Shown: positions 10,862-25,900, counted from the first letter of the stretch. The stretch: 64,000 bases of DNA from Siphonodentalium dalli (GCA_032622095.1 CP136062.1:13979710-14043709); one strand, 5' to 3'. Notes: generated from the letters alone by a model not told the origin. Program-made: numbers and translations.

Positions 10862-10990
10862 CTTGGTAACACATATTCGGCATTGTGGCACTGATAAGAT
10901 AACCATCAAAACATGAACAGTTAAACCCGCCGTCAGTGTCCGTGCATGTATGGACGCAGTTATCTGTATCATCGGTACATTCATTTATAT
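10862..10990 (-). CDS. Calcium-binding EGF-like domain exon (second visible exon)
   Basis: An internal exon of 129 bp, phase 1 at both ends. The acceptor is TTTTTATTTGTTTACAG (ending at 10991) and the donor is GTAAGT (from 10861). The peptide is DINECTDDTDNC... to ...ATMPNMCYQ and has all six cysteines. DINEC is the canonical calcium-binding start of EGF_CA domains. C-T-D-T-D-G-G-F-N-C matches the Asp/Asn beta-hydroxylation consensus CxDx4FxC. The first codon uses the last base of the previous exon; joined to the visible upstream exon it would read Asn rather than Asp. The role is inferred from the family: a repeated extracellular module. A broken duplicate of this exon lies 31 bp further 5' on the same strand. 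Confidence 0.92.
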
Positions 10991-11020
10991 CTGTAAACAA
11001 ATAAAAATGTAATGTAACCA

Positions 11021-11077
11021 TGGCAACATGAACAGTTAAACCCTCCCTTAGTATATTATCCACATGCTCATTTATAT
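11021..11077 (-). pseudogene. Degenerate duplicate of the EGF exon
   Basis: On the minus strand an acceptor-like TTTTCTTTGTAG (ending at 11078) precedes a frame starting DINEHVDN. This is the DINEC start of the neighbouring exon with its first Cys changed to His. The DNA then jumps to a match of that exon's GGTTTAACTGTTCATG (the FNCSC region), now in another frame, so the middle of the domain is deleted. The CCATGG-containing intron sequence upstream of each acceptor is also shared, showing a tandem duplication of the intron-exon boundary. No donor is kept. It cannot encode an EGF fold. Confidence 0.75.
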
Positions 11078-11109
11078 CTACAAAGAAAACATACTGTAGC
11101 CATGGCAAT

Positions 11110-12290
11110 GCAACAGCTGGATGCATCACTTCGAAAGTTGAATAATTAAAGTATGTAAAATTAGATCCATTTGTTCATAGGATCTAAATAATAATGAGAA
11201 AGATGTGTCACCCCATGGTGAGAAACTGGAACATGGTCAGAATGAAACCCAAATTTTAAATAAACAAAGAAGGAAATTGGAAATAATATCATTGGGCACT
11301 CTGTTGAAAGCAGTCATGATGATGGACCAGCATATCAATTTTGTTCAAGATCCTACAACACATGGCTCAGATATTTCTGTGGTTTGACAAAAAGACATGA
11401 TTTCCATACAAACCAAGAAGGCTAGCTCTAGAAGTCTTATAATATTGTAATTGTTGTGGTGGATTAACGGTAACATTGTGTGACATTGATATTTCGAAAT
11501 TTAGTTTAAACATAATTACTCCTCTTGCTCGCTAATATAAAACGCTGCTCTGAGACTAATTCCGAATTTAGGGACACTCCTGATGTAGTGCTATGACATA
11601 TACATGTGATTATATGCTGATGAGAGACAATAAGGCTCAATGCCGAGTACATGATTTATTATGGCCGGAATGAGACAAGCTCAGTTACACAGTATACATT
11701 AGTTTACATTACATTCAGCTCCATCAACACACAACTGTCATTTAACTCACATATTTCGCTCACTTTCAGAACATCAAACATTTTTTCTGACATGAAGATT
11801 ACAGACACAAACAAATAAGTATCTATCGCACAATACAATTAGCTATGAAGATTATGAAATACATATCAATTGACTTCATATTTACTGTTATCACTTATTG
11901 TCAATTTCTCATATGGGCATCAGCTCAAACTTTACATATCTTAATATTTATTCAAGTCAATAAATGAGTAAGTTTCCAGTTAGTTGTTCACATCATATGA
12001 GTATTGGAGTATGCCACCACAAAGGGGGGGGGGGTACAAAGCGATATATAAATCCAAAAAGGAGGGAAGGTAGGTAAAATATAATCGAACATCCAACTGT
12101 CAAAATTATTTTCAAATGATGTGAAGGTGAAGGCTGTTCCAGTTTGTGAGATATATAATTTCCGGATCAATTCAATTCCGGAATCCGGAAAACGGGGCAG
12201 TCGCTGGGCGGGGAATAATTCATTATTATGCTTTATAATATCTCAGTTGTGGAGTGAGAAATAGTGTCTGTCATTTGTAGAATTAGGTCC
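11110..12290. other. Intron sequence, no exon recognised
   Basis: AT-rich intron between EGF exons. It contains a G11 homopolymer at 12024-12034. It also has a small inverted repeat near 12160-12190 (TTCCGGAT ... ATCCGGAA). A short plus-strand frame at 11205-11387 starts with an ATG-poor context and is not convincing. Confidence 0.5.
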
Positions 12291-12294
12291 CCAG

Positions 12295-12465
12295 AGGGTG
12301 AAACTTGACACATTTCATTGTGAGTGATCCCCTCGAACTTGACACATTTCATTATAAACGACCCCCTCAAACTTGACAGATTTCGTTGGGAACGAGCCCC
12401 TCAAAATTAACACATTTTGTAGTGAACGACCCCCTCAAACTTAACACATTTCATTATGAACATGA
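12295..12465. repeat. 34-bp minisatellite, five copies
   Basis: AACTTGACACATTTCATT-type units recur exactly every 34 bp, at about 12302, 12336, 12370, 12404 and 12438. They are separated by ACGACCCCCTC-like stretches, with modest divergence between copies. It sits about 110 bp downstream (minus-strand sense) of the EGF exon donor. The sequence is unrelated to the minisatellite at 10713, although the period is the same. Confidence 0.88.
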
Positions 12466-12577
12466 CTGTAGACATTTGATATCCAGATGTCAACAACGTG
12501 ACTGTCAAGAGTTCACACATGTTGATCATGCCAGATTACACACCTACGCACGCAGTATGCTTCAGGCATATACTTAC

Positions 12578-12694
12578 TCATACAATGGCTGTTAGACATT
12601 CGATATCCAGAAGAGCATGTACATGTGAATGAGCCCTCCGAGTTTTCACAATTCTGGTCGCAGTTGTGAGTCCCCTCTCTGCACTCGTTGATGT
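12578..12694 (-). CDS. Calcium-binding EGF-like domain exon (first visible exon)
   Basis: An internal exon of 117 bp, phase 1 at both ends. The acceptor is ATCTTGAAATTTCAG (ending at 12695) and the donor is GTAAGTAT (from 12577). The peptide is DINECREGTHNC... to ...RMSNSHCM and has the six cysteines of a canonical EGF_CA domain. DINEC forms the calcium site, with the first base of Asp supplied by the exon upstream. CENSEGSFTC matches the beta-hydroxylation consensus CxNx4FxC. This is the most upstream exon of the gene that I can see. No initiator exon, signal peptide or donor is apparent in the 271 bp between it and the satellite, so the 5' part of the gene lies beyond the satellite or has been lost. 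The domain occurs in many extracellular proteins, so the gene cannot be named from this alone. Confidence 0.92.
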   Translation of the reverse strand, partial: TSTSAERGLTTATRIVKTRRAHSHVHALLDIECLTAIV

Positions 12695-12965
12695 CTGAAA
12701 TTTCAAGATTTTAGGATTTATTGTATAAGATATACCTGTCAGAGTGTAATCAACATACATAACAATAAAACATAACGATATAAAACAATATAATAAATAT
12801 GATGAAAAGTATTGTAGGTTTTATAGGTCACCCTGAAGTTAAATATAAAGTTTCGTGAAGATCGGACAAGAGATGCGGACTGTGGGGAATGCCGAAGGAA
12901 ATTGTTGAAGCACGCATGTCCGACAGATGCCAACCCATGACAATAGCTCAAAATTGATACAAAAT
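12695..12965. other. Unique spacer between EGF exon and satellite
   Basis: A 271-bp stretch without a recognisable exon. The open frame on the minus strand (12951-12739) has no EGF cysteines, no signal-peptide-like start and no donor. The satellite begins at 12966, where flanking AAAATGATAAAAACC already resembles the monomer edge ATGATAAAAACC. Confidence 0.55.
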
Positions 12966-13984
12966 GATAAAAACCTGCAGGCTGCCAGGAAATGACATTG
13001 TTACGAGACTACAATAGACTCAGCATGCCATACGGACGAATATGCATCAAATCTCGAATCGCATCATGATAAAAACCTATATGCTGCCAGCAAATGACAT
13101 TTTTACGAGACTACAATAGACTCAGCATGCCATTCGGACGAATAGGCATCAAATCTCGAATCGCATCATGATAAAAACCTACATGCTGCCAGTAAATGAC
13201 ATTTTTACGAGACTACAATAGACTCAGCATGTCATCCGGAAGAATAGGCATCGAATCTCGAACGCATCATGATAAAAACCTACATGCTGCCAGGAAATGA
13301 CATTTTGACGAGACTACAATAGACTCAGCATGCCATCCGGAAGAATAGGCATCGAATCTCGAATCGCATCATGATAAAAATCTACATGCTGACAGGAAAT
13401 GACATTTTGACGAGACTACAATAGACTCAGAATGCCATCCGGAAGAATAGGCATTGAATCTCGAATCTCATCAGGATAAAAACCTACATGCTGCCAGGAA
13501 ATGACATTTTTACGAGACTACAATAGACTCAGCATGCCATTCGGACGAATAGGCATCAAATCTCGAATCGCATCATGATAAAAACCTACATGCTGCCAGG
13601 AAATGACATTTTTACGAGACTACAATAGACTCAGCATGCCATCCGGAAGAATAGGCATCGAATCTCGAATCGCATCATGATAAAAACCTACATGCTGCCA
13701 GGAAATAACATTTTTACGAGACTACAATAAACTCAGCATGCCATCCGGAAGAATAGGCATCGAATCTCGAATCGCATCATGATAAAAACATACATGCTGC
13801 CAGGAAATGACATTTTGACGAGACTACAATAGACTCAGCATGCCATCCGGAAGAATAGGCATCAAATCTCGAATCGCATCATGATAAAAACCTACATGCT
13901 GCCAGGAAATGACATTTTGACGAGACTACAATAGACTCATCATGCCATACGGACGAATAGGCATCAAATCTCGAATCGCATCAT
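12966..13984. repeat. Left-edge block of ten L (102-bp) monomers
   Basis: Monomer starts fall at 12966, 13068, 13170, 13271 and then every 102 bp to 13883. One monomer is 101 bp because of a 1-bp loss near 13260. The first monomers are the most divergent from consensus (for example ACCTGCAGGC), as expected at a satellite edge. Some have CATTTTTACG and others CATTTTGACG. Confidence 0.95.
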
Positions 13985-16900
13985 GATAATAATAGACTCA
14001 GCATGTCATCCGGAAGAATAGGCATCAAATCTCGAATCGCATCATGATAATAATAGACTCAGCATGCCATCCGGACGAATAGGCATCGAATCTCGAATGG
14101 CATCATGATAATAATAGACTCAGCATGATATCCGGACGAATAGGCATCGAATCTCGAATTGCATCATGATAATAATAGACTCAGCATGCCATCCGGACGA
14201 ATAGGCATCAAATCTCGAATTGCATCATGATAATAATAGACTCAGCATGCCATCCGGACGAATAGGCATCAAATCTCGAATTGCATCATGATAATAATAG
14301 ACTCAGCATGCCATCCGGACGAATAGGCATCAAATCTCGAATCGCATCATGATAATAATAGACTCAGCATGCCATCCGGACGAATAGGCATCAAATCTCG
14401 AATCGCATCATGATAATAATAGACTCAGCATGCCATCCGGACGAATAGGCATCGAATCTCGAATCGCATCATGATAATAATAGACTCAGCATGCCATCCG
14501 GACGAATAGGCGTCAAATCTCGAATCGCATCATGATAATAATAGACTCAGCATGATATCCGGACGAATAGGCATCAAATCTCGAATCGCATCATGATAAT
14601 AATAGACTCAGCATGCCATCCGGACGAATAGGCATCGAATCTCGAATCGCATCATGATAATAATAGACTCAGCATGCCATCCGGACGAATATGCATCGAA
14701 TCTCGAATCGCATCATGATAATAATAGACTCAGCATGCCATCCGGACGAATAGGCATCGAATCTCGAATCGCATCATGATAATAATAGACTCAGCATGCC
14801 ATCCGGAAGAATGGGCATCGAATATCAATCGCATCATGATAATAATAGACTCAGCATGCCATCCGGAAGAATGGGCATCGAATATCGAATCGCATCATGA
14901 TAATAATAGACTCAGCATGCCATCCGGACGAATAGGCGTCGAATCTCGAATCACATCATGATAATAATAGACTCAGCATGCCAGCCGGACGAATAGGCAT
15001 CGAATCTCGAATCGCATCATGATAATAATAGACACAGCATGCCATCCGGACGAATAGGCATCGAATCTCGAATCACATCATGATAATAATAGACTCAGCA
15101 TGCCATCCGGACGAATAGGCATCGAATCTCGAATCGCATCATGATAATAATAGACTCAGCATGATATCCGGACGAATAGGCATCGAATCTCGAATCGCAT
15201 CATGATAATAATAGACTCAGCATGATATCCGGACGAATAGGCATCGAATCTCGAATCACATCATGATAATAATAGACTCAGCATGCCATCCGGACGAATG
15301 GGCGTCAAATCTCGAATCGCATCATGATAATAATAGACTCAGCATGCCATCCGGACGAATAGGCATCGAATCTCGAATCGCATCATGATAATAATAGACT
15401 CAGCATGCCATCCGGACTAATAGGCATCGAATCTCGAATCGCATCATGATAATAATAGACTCAGCATGCCATCCGGACGAATAGGCGTCAAATCTCGAAT
15501 GGCATCATGATAATAATAGACTCAGCATGCCATCCGGACGAATAGGCGTCAAATCTCGAATCGCATCATGTTAATAATAGACTCAGCATGCCATCCGGAG
15601 GAATAGGCATCGAATCTCGAATCGCATCATGATAATAATAGACTCAGCATGCCATCCGGATGAATAGGCGTCAAATCTCGAATCGCATCATGATAATAAT
15701 AGACTCAGCATGATATCCGGACGAATAGGCATCGAATCTCGAATCGCATCATGATAATAATAGACTCAGCATGCCATCCGGACGAATAGGCATCGAATCT
15801 CGAATCGCATCATGATAATAATAGACTCAGCATGCCATCCGGACGAATAGGCATCAAATCTCGAATCGCATCATGATAACAATAGACTCAGCATGCCATC
15901 CGGACGAATAGGCATCGAATCTCGAATCACATCATGATAATAATAGACTCAGCATGCCATCCGGACGAATAGGCGTCAAATCTCTAATCGCATCATGATA
16001 ATAATAGACTCAGCATGCCATCCGGATGAATAGGCATCGAATCTCGAATCGCATCATGATAATAATAGACTCAGCATGCCATCCGGACGAATAGGCATCG
16101 AATCTCGAATCGCATCATGATAATAATAGACTCAGCATGCCATCCGGACGAATAGGCGTCAAATCTCGAATCGCATCATGATAATAATAGACTCAGCATG
16201 CCATCCGGACGAATAGGCATCAAATCTCGAATCGCATCATGATAATAATAGACTCAGCATGCCATCCGGACGAATAGGTGTCAAATCTCGAATCGCATCA
16301 TGATAATAATAGACTCAGCATGCCATCCGGACGAATAGGCATCGAATCTCGAATCGCATCATGATACAAATAGACTCAGCATGCCACCCGGACGAATAGG
16401 CATCGAATCTCGAATCGCATCATGATAATAATAGACTCAGCATGCCATCCGGACGAATAAACATCGAATCTCGAATCGCATCATGATAATAATAGACTCA
16501 GCATGCCATCCGGACGAATAGGCATCAAATCTCGAATTGCATCATGATAATAATAGACTCAGCATGCCATCCGGACGAATAGGCATCAAATCTCGAATTG
16601 CATCATGATAATAATAGACGCAGCATGCCATCCGGACGAATAGGCATCAAATCTCGAATCGCATCATGATAATAATAGACTCAGCATGCCATCCGGACGA
16701 ATAGGCATCAAATCTCGAATCGCATCATGATAATAATAGACTCAGCATGCCATCCGGACGAATAGGCATCAAATCTCGAATCGCATCATGATAATAATAG
16801 ACTCAGCATGCCATCCGGACGAATAGGCATCGAATCTCGAATCGCATCATGATAATAATAGACTCAGCATGCCATCCGGACGAATAGGCGTCAAATCTCG

Positions 16901-19900
16901 AATCGCATCATGATAATAATAGACTCACCATGATATCCGGACGAATAGGCATCGAATCTCGAATCGCATCATGATAATAATAGACTCAGCATGCCATCCG
17001 GACGAATAGGCATCAAATCTCGAATCGCATCATGATAATAATAGACTCAGCATGCCATCCGGACGAATAGGCATCGAATCTCGAATCGCATCATGATAAT
17101 AATAGACTCAGCATGCCATCCGGACGAATATGCATCGAATCTTGAATCGCATCATGATAATAATAGACTCAGCATGCCATCCGGACGAATAGGCATCGAA
17201 TCTCGAATCGCATCATGATAATAATAGACTCAGCATGCCATCCGGAAGAATGGGCATCGAATATCGAATCGCATCATGATAATAATAGACTCAGCATGCC
17301 ATCCGGAAGAATGGGCATCGAATATCGAATCGCATCATGATAATAATAGACTCAGCATGCCATCCGGACGAATAGGCGTCGAATCTCGAACCACATCATG
17401 ATAATAATAGACTCAGCATGCCAGCCGGACGAATAGGCATCGAATCTCGAATCGCATCATGATAATAATAGACACAGCATGCCATCCGAACGAATAGGCA
17501 TCGAATCTCGAATCGCATCATGATAATAATAGACTCAGCATGCCATCCGGACGAATAGGCATCGAATCTCGAATCGCATCATGATAATAATAGACTCAGC
17601 ATGATATCCGGACGAATAGGCATCGAATCTCGAATCGCATCATGATAATAATAGACTCAGCATGATATCCGGACGAATAGGCATCGAATCTCGAATCACA
17701 TCATGATAATAATAGACTCAGCATGCCATCCGGACGAATAGGCGTCAAATCTCGAATCGCATCATGATAATAATAGACTCAGCATGCCATCCGGACGAAT
17801 AGGCATCGAATCTCGAATCGCATCATGATAATAATAGACTCAGCATGCCATCCGGACGAATAGGCATCGAATCTCGAATGGCATCATGATAATAATAGAC
17901 TCAGCATGATATCCGGACGAATAGGCATCGAATCTCGAATTGCATCATGATAATAATAGACTCAGCATGCCATCCGGACGAATAGGCATCAAATCTCGAA
18001 TTGCATCATGATAATAATAGACTCAGCATGCCATCCGGACGAATAGGCATCAAATCTCGAATTGCATCATGATAATAATAGACTCAGCATGCCATCCGGA
18101 CGAATAGGCATCAAATCTCGAATCGCATCATGATAATAATAGACTCAGCATGCCATCCGGACGAATAAGCATCAAATCTCGAATCGCATCATGATAATAA
18201 TAGACTCAGCATGCCATCCGGACGAATAGGCATCGAATCTCGAATCGCATCATGATAATAATAGACTCAGCATGCCATCCGGACGAATAGGCGTCAAATC
18301 TCGAATCGCATCATGATAATAATAGACTCAGCATGATATCCGGACGAATAGGCATCGAATCTCGAATCACATCATGATAACAATAGACTCAGCATGCCAT
18401 CCGGACGAATAGGCATCAAATCTCGAATCGCATCATGATAATAATAGACTCAGCATGCCATCCGGACGAATAGGCATCGAATCTCGAATCGCATCATGAT
18501 AATAATAGACTCAGCATGCCATCCGGACGAATATGCATCGAATCTCGAATCGCATCATGATAATAATAGACTCAGCATGCCATCCGGACGAATAGGCATC
18601 GAATCTCGAATCGCATCATGATAATAATAGACTCAGCATGCCATCCGGAAGAATGGGCATCGAATATCGAATCGCATCATGATAATAATAGACTCAGCAT
18701 GCCATCCGGAAGAATGGGCATCGAATATCGAATCGCATCATGATAATAATAGACTCAGCATGCCATCCGGACGAATAGGCGTCGAATCTCGAATCACATC
18801 ATGATAATAATAGACTCAGGATGCCAGCCGGACGAATAAGCATCGAATCTCGAATCGCATCATGATAATAATAGACACAGCATGCCATCCGGACGAATAG
18901 GCATCGAATCTCGAATCACATCATGATAATAATAGACTCAGCATGCCATCCGGACGAATAGGCATCGAATCTCGAATCGCATCATGATAATAATAGACTC
19001 AGCATGATATCCGGACGAATAGGCATCGAATCTCGAATCGCATCATGATAATAATAGACTCAGCATGATATCCGGACGAATAGGCATCGAATCTCGAATC
19101 ACATCATGATAATAATAGACTCAGCATGCCATCCGGACGAATAGGCGTCAAATCTCGAATCGCATCATGATAATAATAGACTCAGCATGCCATCCGGACG
19201 AATAGGCATCGAATCTCGAATGGCATCATGATAATAATAGACTCAGCATGCCATCCGGACGAATAGGCATCGAATCTCGAATCGCATCATGATAATAATA
19301 GACTCAGCATGCCATCCGGACGAATAGGCGTCAAATCTCTAATCGCATCATGATGATAATAATAGACTCAGCATGCCATCCGGACGAATAGGCATCGAAT
19401 CTCGAATCGCATCATGATAATAATAGACTCAGCATGCCATCCGGACGAATAGGCGTCAAATCTCTAATCGCATCATGATAATAATAGACTCAGCATGCCA
19501 TCCGGACGAATGGGCATCGAATCTCGAATGGCATCATGATAATAATAGACTCAGCATGCCATCCGGACGAATAGGCATCGAATCTCGAATCGCATCATGA
19601 TAATAATAGACTCGGCATGCCATCCGGACGAATAGGCGTCAAATCTCGAATCGCGTCATGATAATAATAGACTCAGCATGCCATCCGGACGAATAGGCAT
19701 CGAATCTCGAATCGCATCATGATAATAATAGACTCAGCATGCCATCCGGAAGAATAGGCATCGAATCTCGAATCACATCATGATAATAATAGACTCAGCA
19801 TGCCATCCGGATGAATAGGCATCGAATCTCGAATCGCATCATGATAATAATAGACTCAGCATGCCATCCGGACGAATAGGCATCGAATCTCGAATCGCAT

Positions 19901-22900
19901 CATGATAATAATAGCTTCAGCATGCCATCCGGACGAATAGGCGTCAAATCTCGAATCGCATCATGATAATAATAGACTCAGCATGCCATCCGGATGAATA
20001 GGCATCGAATCTCGAATCGCATCATGATAATAATAGACTCAGCATGCCATCCGGACGAATAGGCATCGAATCTCGAATCGCATCATGATAATAATAGACT
20101 CAGCATGCCATCCGGACGAATAGGCGTCAAATCTCGAATCGCATCATGATAATAATAGACTCAGCATGCCATCCGGACGAATAGGCATCGAATCTCGAAT
20201 CGCATCATGATAATAATAGACTCAGCATGCCATCCGGACGAATAGGCGTCAAATCTCGAATCGCATCATGATAATAATAGACTCAGCATGCCATCCGGAC
20301 GAATAGGCATCGAATCGCGAATCGCATCATGATACAAATAGACTCAGCATGCCATCCGGACGAATAGGCATCGAATCTCGAATCGCATCATGATAATAAT
20401 AGACTCAGCATGCCATCCGGACGAATAGGCATCGAATCTCGAATCACATCATGATAATAATAGACTCAGCATGCCATCCGGACGAATAAACATCGAATCT
20501 CGAATCGCATCATGATAATAATAGATTCAGCATGCCATCCGGACGAATAGGCATCAAATCTCGAATTGCATCATGATAATAATAGACTCAGCATGCCATC
20601 CGGACGAATAGGCATCGAATCGCGAATCGCATCATGATACAAATAGACTCAGCATGCCATCCGGACGAATAGGCATCGAATCTCGAATCGCATCATGATA
20701 ATAATAGACTCAGCATGCCATCCGGACGAATAGGCATCGAATCTCGAATCACATCATGATAATAATAGACTCAGAATGCCATCCGGACGAATAGGCATCG
20801 AATCGCGAATCGCATCATGATACAAATAGACTCAGCATGCCATCCGGACGAATAGGCATCGAATCTCGAATCGCATCATGATAATAATAGACTCAGCATG
20901 CCATCCGGACGAATAGGCATCGAATCTCGAATCACATCATGATAATAATAGACTCAGCATGCCATCCGGACGAATAAACATCGAATCTCGAATCGCATCA
21001 TGATAATAATAGATTCAGCATGCCATCCGGACGAATAGGCATCAAATCTCGAATTGCATCATGATAATAATAGACTCAGCATGCCATCCGGACGAATAGG
21101 CATCAAATCTCGAATTGCATCATGATAATAATAGACTCAGCATGCCATCCGGACGAATAGGCATCAAATCTCGAATCGCATCATGATAATAATAGACTCA
21201 GCATGCCATCCGGACGAATAGGCGTCAAATCTCTAATCGCATCATGATAATAATAGACTCAGCATGCCATCCGGACGAATAGGCATCGAATCTCGAATCG
21301 CATCATGATAATAATAGACTCAGCATGCCATCCGGACGAATAGGCGTCAAATCTCTAATCGCATCATGATAATAATAGACTCAGCATGCCATCCGGACGA
21401 ATGGGCATCGAATCTCGAATGGCATCATGATAATAATAGACTCAGCATGCCATCCCGGACGAATAGGCATCGAATCTCGAATCGCATCATGATAATAATA
21501 GACTCGGCATGCCATCCGGACGAATAGGCGTCAAATCTCGAATCGCGTCATGATAATAATAGACTCAGCATGCCATCCGGACGAATAGGCATCGAATCTC
21601 GAATCGCATCATGATAATAATAGACTCAGCATGCCATCCGGAAGAATAGGCATCGAATCTCGAATCACATCATGATAATAATAGACTCAGCATGCCATCC
21701 GGATGAATAGGCATCGAATCTCGAATCGCATCATGATAATAATAGACTCAGCATGCCATCCGGACGAATAGGCATCGAATCTCGAATCGCATCATGATAA
21801 TAATAGCTTCAGCATGCCATCCGGACGAATAGGCGTCAAATCTCGAATCGCATCATGATAATAATAGACTCAGCATGCCATCCGGATGAATAGGCATCGA
21901 ATCTCGAATCGCATCATGATAATAATAGACTCAGCATGCCATCCGGACGAATAGGCATCGAATCTCGAATCGCATCATGATAATAATAGACTCAGCATGC
22001 CATCCGGACGAATAGGCGTCAAATCTCGAATCGCATCATGATAATAATAGACTCAGCATGCCATCCGGACGAATAGGCATCGAATCTCGAATCGCATCAT
22101 GATAATAATAGACTCAGCATGCCATCCGGACGAATAGGCGTCAAATCTCGAATCGCATCATGATAATAATAGACTCAGCATGCCATCCGGACGAATAGGC
22201 ATCGAATCGCGAATCGCATCATGATACAAATAGACTCAGCATGCCATCCGGACGAATAGGCATCGAATCTCGAATCGCATCATGATAATAATAGACTCAG
22301 CATGCCATCCGGACGAATAGGCATCGAATCTCGAATCACATCATGATAATAATAGACTCAGCATGCCATCCGGACGAATAAACATCGAATCTCGAATCGC
22401 ATCATGATAATAATAGATTCAGCATGCCATCCGGACGAATAGGCATCAAATCTCGAATTGCATCATGATAATAATAGACTCAGCATGCCATCCGGACGAA
22501 TAGGCATCAAATCTCGAATTGCATCATGATAATAATAGACTCAGCATGCCATCCGGACGAATAGGCATCAAATCTCGAATCGCATCATGATAATAATAGA
22601 CTCAGCATGCCATCCGGACGAATAGGCATCAAATCTCGAATCGCATCATGATAATAATAGACTCAGCATGCCATCCGGACGAATAGGCATCAAATCTCGA
22701 ATCGCATCATGATAATAATAGACTCAGCATGCCATCCGGACGAATAGGCATCGAATCTCGAATCGCATCATGATAATAATAGACTCAGCATGCCATCCGG
22801 ACGAATAGGCGTCAAATCTCGAATCGCATCATGATAATAATAGACTCAGCATGATATCCGGACGAATAGGCATCGAATCTCGAATCACATCATGATAATA

Positions 22901-25900
22901 ATAGACTCAGCATGCCATCCGAACGAATAGGCATCAAATCTCGAATCGCATCATGATAATAATAGACTCAGCATGCCATCCGGACGAATAGGCATCGAAT
23001 CTCGAATCGCATCATGATAATAATAGACTCAGCATGCCATCCGGACGAATATTCATCGAATCTCGAATCGCATCATGATAATAATAGACTCAGCATGCCA
23101 TCCGGACGAATAGGCATCGAATCGCGAATCGCATCATGATAATAATAGACTCAGCATGCCATCTGGAAGAATGGGCATCGAATATCGAATCGCATCATGA
23201 TAATAATAGACTCAGCATGCCATCCGGAAGAATGGGCATCGAATATCGAATCGCATCATGATAATAATAGACTCAGCATGCCATACGGACGAATAGGCGT
23301 CGAATCTCGAATCACATCATGATAATAATAGACTCAGCATGCCAGCCGGACGAATAGGCATCGAATCTCGAATCGCATCATGATAATAATAGACACAGCA
23401 TGCCATCCGGACGAATAGGCATCGAATCTCGAATCACATCATGATAATAATAGACTCAGCATGCCATCCGGACGAATAGGCATCGAATCTCGAATCGCAT
23501 CATGATAATAATAGACTCAGCATGATATCCGGACGAATAGGCATCGAATCTCGAATCGCATCATGATAATAATAGACTCAGCATGATATCCGGACGAATA
23601 GGCATCGAATCACGAATCGCATCATGATAATAATAGACTCAGCATGATATCCGGACGAATAGGCATCGAATCTCGAATCGCATCATGATAATAATAGACT
23701 CAGCATGCCATCCGGACGAATAGGCATCGAATCTCGAATCGCATCATGATAATAATAGACTCAGCATGCCATCCGGACGAATAGGCATCAAATCTCGAAT
23801 CGCATCATGATAACAATAGACTCAGCATGCCATCCGGACGAATAGGCATCGAATCTCGAATCACATCATGATAATAATAGACTCAGCATGCCATCCGGAC
23901 GAATAGGCGTCAAATCTCTAATCGCATCATGATAATAATAGACTCAGCATGCCATCCGGACGAATAGGCGTCAAATCTCGAATCACATCATGATAATAAT
24001 AGACTCAGCATGCCATCCGGACGAATAGGCATCGAATCTGGAATCGCATCATGATAATAATAGACTCAGCATGCCATCCGGACGAATAGGCGTCAAATCT
24101 CGAATCACATCATGATAATAATAGACTCAGCATGCCATCCGGACGAATAGGCATCGAATCTCGAATGGCATCATGATAATAATAGACTCAGCATGCCATC
24201 CGGACGAATAGGCATCGAATCTCGAATCGCATCATGATAATAATAGACTCAGCATGCCATCCGGACGAATAGGCGTCAAATCTCTAATCGCATCATGATA
24301 ATAATAGACTCAGCATGCCATCCGGACGAATAGGCATCGAATCTCGAATCGCATCATGATAATAATAGACTCAGCATGCCATCCGGACGAATAGGCGTCA
24401 AATCTCTAATCGCATCATGATAATAATAGACTCAGCATGCCATCCGGACGAATAGGCATCGAATCTCGAATGGCATCATGATAATAATAGACTCAGCATG
24501 CCATCCGGACGAATAGGCATCGAATCTCGAATCGCATCATGATAATAATAGACTCAGCATGCCATCCGGACGAATAGGCGTCAAATCTCGAATCGCATCA
24601 TGATAATAATAGACTCAGCATGCCATCCGGACGAATAGGCATCGAATCTCGAATCGCATCATGATAATAATAGACTCAGCATGCCATCCGGACGAATAGG
24701 CGTCAAATCTCGAATCGCATCATGATAATAATAGACTCAGCATGCCATCCGGACGAATAGGCATCGAATCGCGAATCGCATCATGATACAAATAGACTCA
24801 GCATGCCATCCGGACGAATAGGCATCGAATCTCGAATCGCATCATGATAATAATAGACTCAGCATGCCATCCGGACGAATAGGCATCGAATCTCGAATCA
24901 CATCATGATAATAATAGACTCAGCATGCCATCCGGACGAATAAACATCGAATCTCGAATCGCATCATGATAATAATAGATTCAGCATGCCATCCGGACGA
25001 ATAGGCATCAAATCTCGAATTGCATCATGATAATAATAGACTCAGCATGCCATCCGGACGAATAGGCATCAAATCTCGAATTGCATCATGATAATAATAG
25101 ACTCAGCATGCCATCCGGACGAATAGGCATCAAATCTCGAATCGCATCATGATAATAATAGACTCAGCATGCCATCCGGACGAATAGGCATCAAATCTCG
25201 AATCGCATCATGATAATAATAGACTCAGCATGCCATCCGGACGAATAGGCATCAAATCTCGAATCGCATCATGATAATAATAGACTCAGCATGCCATCCG
25301 GACGAATAGGCATCGAATCTCGAATCGCATCATGATAATAATAGACTCAGCATGCCATCCGGACGAATAGGCGTCAAATCTCGAATCGCATCATGATAAT
25401 AATAGACTCAGCATGATATCCGGACGAATAGGCATCGAATCTCGAATCACATCATGATAATAATAGACTCAGCATGCCATCCGAACGAATAGGCATCAAA
25501 TCTCGAATCGCATCATGATAATAATAGACTCAGCATGCCATCCGGACGAATAGGCATCGAATCTCGAATCGCATCATGATAATAATAGACTCAGCATGCC
25601 ATCCGGACGAATATTCATCGAATCTCGAATCGCATCATGATAATAATAGACTCAGCATGCCATCCGGACGAATAGGCATCGAATCGCGAATCGCATCATG
25701 ATAATAATAGACTCAGCATGCCATCTGGAAGAATGGGCATCGAATATCGAATCGCATCATGATAATAATAGACTCAGCATGCCATCCGGAAGAATGGGCA
25801 TCGAATATCGAATCGCATCATGATAATAATAGACTCAGCATGCCATACGGACGAATAGGCGTCGAATCTCGAATCACATCATGATAATAATAGACTCAGC

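Noticed and set aside
12578-12760. 60-residue minus-strand frame overlapping the first EGF exon
   Set aside because: It is read in the wrong frame. The splice-bounded phase-1 reading gives the six-cysteine EGF domain instead.
14776-14961. Reading frame of 61 codons across three satellite monomers
   Set aside because: Three 61-bp units give 183 bp, so an open frame across them is an arithmetic accident. A single 1-bp-shorter monomer and local variants remove the usual stops, and no frame persists.
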